Origin: Drosophila persimilis
Lineage: Eukaryota > Arthropoda > Insecta > Diptera > Drosophilidae
NCBI RefSeq assembly: GCF_003286085.1
Contig: NW_020825288.1
Coordinates: forward strand, 124,001-188,000
Direction: 5' to 3'
Length of the DNA: 64,000 bases
Under the pieces are notes generated by a model. It did not search any database. It worked only from the letters and a program-made list of their open reading frames with translations, and was not told where the DNA came from. A program made the position numbers and the translations under genes. Of the stretch, positions 9,401 through 16,495 are shown in pieces (position 1 is the first letter of the stretch; each line of letters opens with the position of its first letter).

Positions 9401-9498
9401 ACGATGGCGACGACCAGTGGACGGACGACGATTCAGTTGACGACGAGTTAGCGGATATCCTAGACGACTACGATAGCTACTACTCTGACTACTTTTGA
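6454..9498 (+). CDS. gag: Gag of HeT-A-like element E2
   Basis: The 1,014-residue protein is a telomere-targeting nucleocapsid. N-terminal ~445 residues are Ser/Thr/Asn-rich with an acidic patch (~57-80) and are almost invariant between copies. A conserved block at ~445-580 (VRHLHHTTPSSW..., FIRGLKHRF) corresponds to the region before the knuckles in jockey-clade Gags. Three CCHC knuckles follow at ~591-648: C-x2-C-x4-H-x4-C, C-x2-C-x3-H-x4-C and C-x2-C-x3-H-x6-C. A Gln/His/Pro-rich tract spans ~660-890. A coiled-coil-like helix is at ~902-930 (ENLEKKLQELTTIIASL). The tail (~975-1014) is very acidic and ends DDYDSYYSDYF. The start at 6454 is the first ATG after the 5' UTR and is the same in every full copy. 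Confidence 0.93.
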   Translation: MDALAPNLTTNNMDVMDAMDNSARAEAGGECVTQNSATDIMTRPLGGNPSANASLFEPMFDSEGDADLAELETDSPESTLSSLGATVLEFERRFVDRGLYVRKYPPIPPKTDANIQEKPPSNTRTNTQTKIAPSESATGSKNSGAFALTKEHLSAHKHNKNKCYAHMFSRQNISENNNNQTTHTSIRESDACALSAAEPSAHNQNGGSSHQAPKRLPPNMHSHTYDKKRDACSLPPNQNTNTYKNEASLTYANNKTQTNTHTSRSRKCLLPTLTQADEHNIQTRPSTRTQLVKEWLISVPPLLANEMPSPLPITPIAKDKLTTDSFRSPLKRRCAAIETDTDDDDFTCLTLDTPMFKSQFAKRLHHETRQMESDAGQIRTPSNSVVPVPEVQHREPQRIEAESQQMETDNHQPQHQPAISINITPVQQSLRSTKVPTIFLPLVPAIVPLINKLTTNPNVGKFTTKSMANSGLRVHCDDLTTYNAIQNALAEDSTQLHTHQPRSERGYRVIVRHLHHTTPSSWISEELERLGYTTRFIRGLKHRFNGRPLNIFEVEIQPKADGGHETILDIKNLANQCVSIVRQAKPRDPAQCHRCQEFGHTKNYCRRPYKCMKCAGDHPTTACRKPRQEDPKCANCSGKHVSCYKGCPAYKKARSHLRANRLIAEQQRQQYQQQRQQPQQPTDQQRPQTQQPSRQSQQQQQQTANTGTRGNGRPSYSRVLRSGNAEQQQQPRAAERQQPTSSRRPSQQQQPHIPAPKQQQSSQKKRPQHQQQQQHSSGRQGAKAAPTPAAAAAATPNTRRPLYSRGAQANPAENHLAKFQLNLREEQQQQHKQKQQQHGHNLGRQHQQQHQHRGHHSQPQAKGRQCQRDQRVQPTPKRFQTPRNPQHKQQQPAIQCDGKCVGLLKEYAIKIENLEKKLQELTTIIASLTEAKGSGSAAANPPTQTPAAAPAPTPTPTRPAANTQPDAAAVSEDSDMDCEALSDDGDDQWTDDDSVDDELADILDDYDSYYSDYF

Positions 9499-11128
9499 TG
9501 AGCCCAAAAGTCGGTCCTGAGCAGCCACTGAAATAATACAAAATGACGTCAATACACACATCAACACAATATGGACAAAACTCAAAATAATCACTCGTAC
9601 CTGCCACGCCTCCGACAGATCTGCCCCTCCAGCAGCTGCCCCGTCATCAACACCACACATCTGATGCCAATTGGACGACATTTTGGGATTTATTGACGAC
9701 GCTCCTGACAATCCACCGCACAGGTCCAGAGCAGCCACTGTAAACAAACCAAAATGACGTCAATACACACATCAACACAAAATGGTCCAAACTCACTCAA
9801 AACATACGTACCTGCCACGCCTCCGATAGAGCTGCCTCTCCAGCAGTTGCCACTCCAAATTTACCATCCACTTTGTGCCAAATGGGCAAAATTCGAAGGC
9901 CCTTTCGCCGTCGCCAACAACATCCAGTCACAGGCCGCCGCTAAAAGGAGAAAAACATCAATACACGCATCAACACAAAATGGTCCAAACTCACGCAAAA
10001 CATACGTACCTGCCATGCCTCAGATAGAGCTGCCTCTCCAGCAGCTGCCACATCAATTTCGCCATCCAATTCCTGCCAAATGGGCGAAATTTGAAGGCCC
10101 TATCGTCGTCGCCATCAACATCCAGACTGCCGCTAAAAGAAGAAAAAAAACATCAATTCACGCATCAACACAAAATAGCCATTACTTCTACTAATCACAC
10201 TTACCTTCAATACACTCACAGATCAGCCTCTCCAGTACCTGCCTCGCCACCAACCGCAACATTTTGTTGCAGGTTGGGCCCAATTTGGACGCCCCTCCAA
10301 CAACGCTGCCAGCAACCGATGGCCGTGACGTCACGCCATCATCACAAAACAGCAGCAGCAATCCAACGACGAGGCCAGCCAATACAGACACCAATGGCCA
10401 GCGCGCCATCTCCATCTCCATCTACATCGACAGTGCATCCTGGGTGGCCGGACCAGAGCCACTCGGATGCAGCCAATCCGCACTCATATGCGGCCATCTC
10501 CACTGCGGCCATTTCCACTGGTCAACGCACCCCGATTGGCCGGACCAGTGTCAATCTCCATTTCTCCAGGTAGAGACGGCGTGGGCGGCCGGACCAGAGT
10601 CGCTCGCCAAACTCCATCTCCATTCACGCCAACTCCTGGATCCAGCCTCTGCCATTTCCGATGCCGCAGATGCGTGATCTGCAGCATCACATACACGTGC
10701 ACATCCAGCGCTGAGGCGGATGCCCCTGTGCCATCCACACTGCTCCAGACGACGACGATGATCCTCCAGTACCTGAAATAGAAAATAAATAGAATTAAAT
10801 TAGTTTATAAATGTCATTAATGTTGCAATTTGTTCAATACTCATCTCTTTGTTTGTATAAATGTACGTCAATTATTGCGAATGCCAAAATAGGGCTGCCA
10901 GACTGTAATACTGATAGAATGTAAACATGTCTGTAGATGTTAATGTTAATGTAATGTTAATGTCAATTGCCCGCCAATTTTAAAAATCACATTATTGTTG
11001 TTAGTTAAGCTTAAATGTAAATTGCCGAAGTACTGGTAATAAGAAAAGCTGGAAATAAACTCCGCCAGTAGCAAAGCTGGCGGGCGAGTGTGCGCATCGT
11101 AGGCGTGCACGCGCATCTAATTACATCG
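9499..11128 (+). repeat. 3' UTR of E2 with four ~200-bp irregular repeats; antisense splice-site array
   Basis: Non-coding on the + strand, rich in A and C. Repeat units begin near 9542, 9753, 9956 and 10150 (about 195-211 bp apart), each opening with an ACGTCAATACAC or ACATCAATACAC type motif; 10205-10772 is unique. On the minus strand the repeats hold predicted introns 10133-10204 (72 nt, donor GTAAGT), 9941-10009 (69 nt, GTACGT), 9738-9811 (74 nt, GTACGT) and 9528-9600 (73 nt, GTACGA), each ended by a pyrimidine tract and AG. The implied exons are 568, 123, 129 and 137 nt. A further acceptor (TTTCTATTTCAG) ends at 10773 with a CTAAT branch-like motif upstream. TGACGTCA palindromes occur at 9544, 9755 and 10326. 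Confidence 0.75.
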
Positions 11129-11137
11129 AAAAAAAAA
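11054..11137 (+). promoter_or_regulatory. 3'-end signal of E2
   Basis: AATAAA 11054-11059, hairpin 11062-11083, oligo(A) from 11129. The layout is the same as in E1. Confidence 0.75.
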
Positions 11138-11369
11138 GTGACTTGTGTTTTTTGTTGTTTTATGTGGAACTTTAAATGTATTAAAATACATGTTTCAACC
11201 GGGACTAAATTAAATGAAACTAAATAAACAATATGTGCCAAATAATTGCAAATAATGCAATATAATCATCTGTGATCGTGCCTTAATTCAGTGAAGCCAA
11301 TAAACCCAACTGGAAGAACTGAAAGAGGAAGAAAAAGCAAGCTACTGAGTACCTGGACCAGGCCACCAA

Positions 11370-14300
11370 ATGGACGCACTTGCTCCAAATCTGACGACCA
11401 ACAAAATGGATGTTATGGATGCTATGGACAACTCGGCAAGAGCCGAAGCGGGTGGTGAGTGCGTTACTCAAATAAGTTCTGCCGTCATATCGACCAGGCC
11501 CCTGGGAGGGAACCCCTCCGCAAATGCTTCCCTCTTCGAACCAATGTTCGACTCAGAGGGGGATGCGGATCTGGCTGAGTTGGAGACGGACTCGCCAGAG
11601 AGTACCCTGAGCTCCTTGGGAGCTACGGTGCTGGAGTTCGAGCGTCGTTTCGTGGACAGGGGTTTATATGTTAGAAAATACCCGCCAATCCCACCAAAAA
11701 CAGACGCCAACATACAAGAAAAACCGCCATCAAATACACGTACAAACACGCAGACAAAAATAGTTCCCAGCGAAAGTGCAACGGGTTCCAAAAATAGCGG
11801 CGCTTTCGCTCTTACCAAAGAGCATTTAAGTGCACATAAACAAAACAAGAACAAATGTTATGCCCATATGTTTTCGCGCCAAAACATTAGCGAAAACAAT
11901 AACAATCAAACAACTCACACAAGCATCAGAGAGAGCGACGCTTGCGCTCTCTCGGCAGCCGAACCCTCGGCGCACAATCAAAACGGAGGCTCGTCACATC
12001 AAGCCCCAAAGCGTTTGCCGCCAAACAAGCACTCACACACTTATGACAAAAAGAGAGATGCTTGCTCTCTCCCGCCGAACCAAAACACAAACACATACAA
12101 GAACGAAGCTAGCCTGACCTACGCCAATAACAAAACACAAACAAACACACATACTAGCAGAAGCAGAAAATGCTTGCTGCCTACTCTGACTCAGGCGGAC
12201 GAGCATAATACTCAGACAAGGCCTAGTACCAGAACACAACTGGTAAAGGAATGGCTAATTAGCGTTCCCCCGCTACTGGCCAATGATATGCCCTCGCCCC
12301 TGCCCCTTACCCCTTTAGCAAAGGATAACCTGACTACAGATTCGTTTCGCTCGCCGCTCAAAAGAAGATGCGCGGCGATCGAAACGGATACAGATGACGA
12401 TGACTTCACCTGCCTCACTCTGGACACGCCCATGTTCAAGAGCCAATTCGCGAAAAGGCTGCATCATGAGACCCGGCAGATGGAGTCAGATGCTGGGCAA
12501 ATACGCACACCGTCAAATAGTGTGGTTCCGGTTCCGGAGGTCCAACATAGGGAGCCCCAAAGGATAGAGGCTGAAAGCCAACAGATGGAAACGGTCAACC
12601 ATCAGCCGCAACATCAGCCAGACATTAGCATAAATATAACGCCAGTCCAACAGTCATTACGCAGCACCAAGGTCCCAACAATCTTCCTGCCCCTGGTGCC
12701 TGCAATTATACCCCTGATTAACAAATTGACAATAAATCCAAATGTGGGGAAATTCACGACGAAATCGATGGCCAACAGTGGACTCAGAGTCCACTGCGAC
12801 GACATTTTAACATACAACGCCATCCAGAACGCCCTAGCTGAAGACAGCACCCATCTGCACACACACCAGCCGCGCAGTGAAAGGGGCTATCGTGTAATAG
12901 TGCGTCATTTACATCATACTACTCCCAGCAGCTGGATAACGGAGGAGCTGGAACGGCTCGGATACACCACCCGGTTTATCCGAGGATTAAAACACCGTTT
13001 CAATGGGAGGCCTCTAAACATTTTTGAGGTGGAGATTCAGCCCAAGGCGGATGGCGGCCATGAGGCAATTCTGGACATTAAAAACCTGGCCAATCAATGC
13101 GTCTCCATAGTGAGACAGGCCAAGCCACGCGATCCAGCACAATGCCATCGGTGCCAGGAGTTTGGGCACACCAAAAACTATTGCAGACGGCCATACAAGT
13201 GCATGAAATGCGCAGGAGATCACCCCACAACAGCATGCAGGAAACCCAGGCAGGAGGATCCCAAATGCGCCAATTGTAGCGGCAAGCACGTGAGCTGCTA
13301 CAAGGGTTGTCCCGCCTACAAAAAGGCCCGCAGCCATCTAAGGGCAAACCGGCTCATCGCTGAGCAGCAAAGGCAGCAGTACCAACAGCAACGCCAGCAG
13401 CCACAGCAGCCAACTGACCAACAACGCCCACAAACTCAGCAGCCGAGTCGCCAATCCCAATCCCAGCAACAACAACAGCAGACAGCAAACACAGGCACCA
13501 GAGGCAATGGCAGGCCCTCCTACAGCAGGGTGTTGCGGTCTGGGAATGCTGAGCAGCAGCAGCAGCCACGAGCGGCAGAACGGCAACAGCCGACGAGCAG
13601 TCGTCGTCCTTCCCAACAACAGCAGCCTCATATTCCCGCCCCCAAGCAACAGCAGTCATCTCAAAAGAAGCGGCCACAACACCAACAGCAACAGCAGCAT
13701 TCAAGCGGCAGACAGGGGGCCAAAGCAGCACCAGCACCAACACCAGCTGCAGCAGCAACGCCCACCACCCGCAGGCCCTTGTATAGCCGAGGTGCGCAAG
13801 CCAATCCGGCCGAAAATCATTTGGCCAAGTTCCAGCAAAATCTAAGGGAAGAGCAGCAGCAGCAACATAAACAAAAACAGCAGCAGCGCGGACACAATTT
13901 GGGTCGGCAGCACCAGCAGCAGCACCAGCATCGCGGCCATCATTCCCAGCCACAGGCCAAGGGGCGCCAATGCCAGCGCGATCAACGGGTGCAGCCAACT
14001 CCAAATCGTTTCCAGACGCCAAAAACTCCCCAGCATCAGCAGCAGCCAGCCATCCAATGCGATGGCAAGTGTGTGGGACTCCTAAAAGAGTACGCCGTCA
14101 AAATTGAAAACTTAGAAAAAAAACTGCAAGAACTTACCACATTAATTGCAAGCCTGACGGAGTCAAAGGGCAGTGGCTCAGCAGTGGCCAATCCGCCAAC
14201 ACAGACACCAGCAGCAGCACCAGCAGCAGCACCAACACCTACAAGGCCCGCCGCCAATTCACAACCTGACGCCGCAGCCGTATCGGAGGACTCTGATATG

Positions 14301-14417
14301 GACTGCGAAGCACTCAGCGACGATGGCGACGACCAGTGGACGGACGACGATTCAGTTGACGACGAGATAGCGGATATCCTAGACGACTACGATAGCTACT
14401 ACTCTGACTACTTTTGA
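11370..14417 (+). CDS. gag: Gag of HeT-A-like element E3
   Basis: The 1,015-residue protein has the same domain order as the E2 Gag: low-complexity N-terminus, pre-knuckle block, three CCHC knuckles at ~591-648, Gln-rich tract, coiled-coil helix and acidic Asp/Tyr tail. Private changes cluster around residues 292-325 (HNTQ, ANDMPSPLPLTPLAKDN), where the other subfamily members read HNIQ, ANEMPSPLPITPIAKDK. A DDILTYN reading in the pre-knuckle block groups it with E4-E6 and E8, against DDLTTYN in E2 and E7. All conserved Cys and His residues are intact. Confidence 0.93.
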   Translation: MDALAPNLTTNKMDVMDAMDNSARAEAGGECVTQISSAVISTRPLGGNPSANASLFEPMFDSEGDADLAELETDSPESTLSSLGATVLEFERRFVDRGLYVRKYPPIPPKTDANIQEKPPSNTRTNTQTKIVPSESATGSKNSGAFALTKEHLSAHKQNKNKCYAHMFSRQNISENNNNQTTHTSIRESDACALSAAEPSAHNQNGGSSHQAPKRLPPNKHSHTYDKKRDACSLPPNQNTNTYKNEASLTYANNKTQTNTHTSRSRKCLLPTLTQADEHNTQTRPSTRTQLVKEWLISVPPLLANDMPSPLPLTPLAKDNLTTDSFRSPLKRRCAAIETDTDDDDFTCLTLDTPMFKSQFAKRLHHETRQMESDAGQIRTPSNSVVPVPEVQHREPQRIEAESQQMETVNHQPQHQPDISINITPVQQSLRSTKVPTIFLPLVPAIIPLINKLTINPNVGKFTTKSMANSGLRVHCDDILTYNAIQNALAEDSTHLHTHQPRSERGYRVIVRHLHHTTPSSWITEELERLGYTTRFIRGLKHRFNGRPLNIFEVEIQPKADGGHEAILDIKNLANQCVSIVRQAKPRDPAQCHRCQEFGHTKNYCRRPYKCMKCAGDHPTTACRKPRQEDPKCANCSGKHVSCYKGCPAYKKARSHLRANRLIAEQQRQQYQQQRQQPQQPTDQQRPQTQQPSRQSQSQQQQQQTANTGTRGNGRPSYSRVLRSGNAEQQQQPRAAERQQPTSSRRPSQQQQPHIPAPKQQQSSQKKRPQHQQQQQHSSGRQGAKAAPAPTPAAAATPTTRRPLYSRGAQANPAENHLAKFQQNLREEQQQQHKQKQQQRGHNLGRQHQQQHQHRGHHSQPQAKGRQCQRDQRVQPTPNRFQTPKTPQHQQQPAIQCDGKCVGLLKEYAVKIENLEKKLQELTTLIASLTESKGSGSAVANPPTQTPAAAPAAAPTPTRPAANSQPDAAAVSEDSDMDCEALSDDGDDQWTDDDSVDDEIADILDDYDSYYSDYF

Positions 14418-16254
14418 TGAGCCGAAAAGTCGGTCCTGAGGCAGCCACTAAAAACAGATGGAAACATCAACTCACATAATCATGAAAAATGTTCAATACG
14501 TACTCACCTGCCACGCCATCGACAGAGCTGCCCCACCAGCAGATGCCACGACAAATAGACCAAACTTTTGCTGCTAATTTGACGACATTCCTGGAATTCA
14601 TTGACGACGCTCCTGACAATCCACCGCACAGGTCCAGAGCAGCCACTGAAACAAACCAAAAATGACGTCAATTCGCATACCAACAAAATATGGACAAAAC
14701 TCAAAATAATCACACGTACCTGCCACGCCTCCGACAGATCTGCCCCTCCAGCAGCTGCCCCGTCATCAACACCACACATCTGATGCCAATTGGACGACAT
14801 TTTGGGATTTATTGACGACGCTCCTGACAATCCACCGCACAGGTCCAGAGCAGCCACTGTAAACAAACCAAAATGACGTCAATACACACTTCAACACAAA
14901 ATGATCCAAACTCACTCAAAACATATGTACCTGCCATGCCTCCGATAGAGCTGCCTCTTCAGCAGCTGCCACACCAAATTCGCCATCCAATTCCTGCCAA
15001 ATGGGCGAAATTTGAAGGCCCTATCGCCGTCGCCAACAACATCCAGTCCTCAGGCTGCCGCTAAAAGGAGTAAAAACATCAATTCACACATCAACACAAA
15101 ATGGTCCAAACTCACTCAAAACATACGTACCTGCCACGCCTCCGATAGAGCTGCCTCTTCAGCAGTTGCCACACCAAATTCGCCATCCAATTCCTGCCAA
15201 ATGGGCGAAATTTGAAGGCCCTATCGTCGTCGCCATCAACATCCAGACTGCCGCTAAAAAGAAGAAAAAACATCAATTCACGCATCAACACAAAATAGCC
15301 AATACTTTTACTAATCACACTTACCTGTCAATACACTCACAGATCAGCCTCTCCAGTACCTGCCTCGCCACCAACTGCAACATTTTGTTGCAAGTTGGGC
15401 TCAATTTGGACGCCCCTCCGACAACGCTGCCAGCAACCGATGGCCGTGACGTCACGCCACCACCATCACAAAACAGCAGCGGCAATCCAACGACGAGGCC
15501 AGCCAATACAGACGACAATGGCCAGCGCTCCATCTACATCCACATCGACAGTGCATCCTGGGTGGCCGGACCAGCAGCCACTCGGATGCAGCCAATCCGC
15601 ACTCATTTGCGTCCATCTTCACTGCGGCCATTTCCACTGGCCAACGCACCCCGATTGGCCGGACCAGTGTCAATCTCCAGTTCTCCAGGTAGAGGCAACG
15701 TGGGCGGCCGGACCAGAGTCGCTCGCCAAACACCATCTCCATTCACGCCAACTCCTGGATCCAGCCTCTGCCAATTCTGATGCCGCAGATGCGCGATCTG
15801 CTGCATCACACACACGTGCACATCCAGCGCTGAGGCGGATGCGCCCTGTGCCATCCACACTGCTCCAGACGACGACGATGATCCTCCAGTACCTGAAATA
15901 GAAAATAAATAGAATTAAATTAGCCTATAAATGTCATTAATGTTGCAATTTGTCCAATACTTATCTCTTTGTTTGTATAAATGTACGTCAATAATTGCGA
16001 ATGTCAAAATAGGGCTACCAGACTGTAATACTGATAGAATGTAAACATGTCTGTAGATGTTAATGTTAATGTTAATGTAATGTTAATGTCAATTGCCCGC
16101 AAAAATTCAAAAGAACATCATTGTTGTAAGTTAAGCTTAAATGTAAATTGCCGAAGTTATGGTAATGAGAAAAGCTGGAAATAAACTCCGCCAGTAGCAA
16201 AGCTGGCGGGCGAGTGTGCGCATCGTAGGCGTGCACGCGCATCTAATTACATCG
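14418..16254 (+). repeat. 3' UTR of E3 with five irregular repeats; antisense splice-site array
   Basis: The extra first unit (14448-14644) carries donor GTGAGT on the minus strand. Predicted minus-strand introns: 14448-14507 (60 nt), 14645-14719 (75), 14857-14930 (74), 15061-15130 (70) and 15254-15324 (71, donor CAG/GTAAGT). Exons between them are 137, 137, 130, 123 and 568 nt. The 568-nt exon has the same length as in E2. TGACGTCA occurs at 14663, 14874 and 15447. TTAATG-type microrepeats lie near 16058-16088. Confidence 0.75.
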
Positions 16255-16263
16255 AAAAAAAAA
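16180..16263 (+). promoter_or_regulatory. 3'-end signal of E3
   Basis: AATAAA 16180-16185, hairpin 16188-16209, oligo(A) to 16263. Confidence 0.75.
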
Positions 16264-16495
16264 GTGACTTGTGTTTTTTGTTGTTTTATGTGGAACTTTA
16301 AATGTATTAAAATACATGTTTCAACCGGGACTAAATTAAATGAAACTAAATAAACAATATGTGCCAAATAATTGCAAATAATGCAATATAATCATCTGTG
16401 ATCGTGCCTTAATTCAGTGAAGCCAATAAACCCAACTGGAAGAACTGAAAGAGGAAGGAAAAGCAAGCTACTGAGTACCTGGACCAGGCCACCAA

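Larger units (their letters stand above)
6232..11137 (+). mobile_element. E2: full-length HeT-A-like element (4,906 bp)
   Basis: The element starts at GTGACTTGTG immediately after the oligo(A) of E1. It has a 222-bp AT-rich 5' UTR, one gag ORF, a 1.6-kb A/C-rich 3' UTR and oligo(A) at 11129-11137. There is no pol ORF, so it must use a reverse transcriptase in trans, as known for HeT-A. The 5' UTR includes the inverted repeat ATGTATT/AATACAT near 6270 and ends CCACCAAATGG, a fair fly start context. Confidence 0.87.
11138..16263 (+). mobile_element. E3: full-length HeT-A-like element (5,126 bp)
   Basis: It runs from GTGACTTG after the E2 tail to its own oligo(A) at 16255-16263. It is near-identical over most of its length to E5 and E8, so the three form one recent subfamily. 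Its 3' UTR is one repeat unit longer than that of E2. Confidence 0.87.

Noticed and set aside
10773..11352. Large antisense intron linking a CAG/GTACTC donor in the next element's 5' UTR to the acceptor at 10773
   Set aside because: The acceptor is strong, but the donor lacks the usual G at position +5 and other donors are possible. Not supported enough to annotate.
15166..15780. + strand ORFs of 168-338 codons in the HeT-A-like 3' UTRs (for example 15166-15780, 37814-38830)
   Set aside because: They differ in frame, length and start between near-identical copies and follow the A/C-rich, stop-poor composition. They are broken by the indels that distinguish copies.
16050..16095. TTAATG microrepeats as telomerase-type repeats
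   Set aside because: They are few, irregular and located inside element 3' UTRs, and differ from insect TTAGG. They are element sequence.
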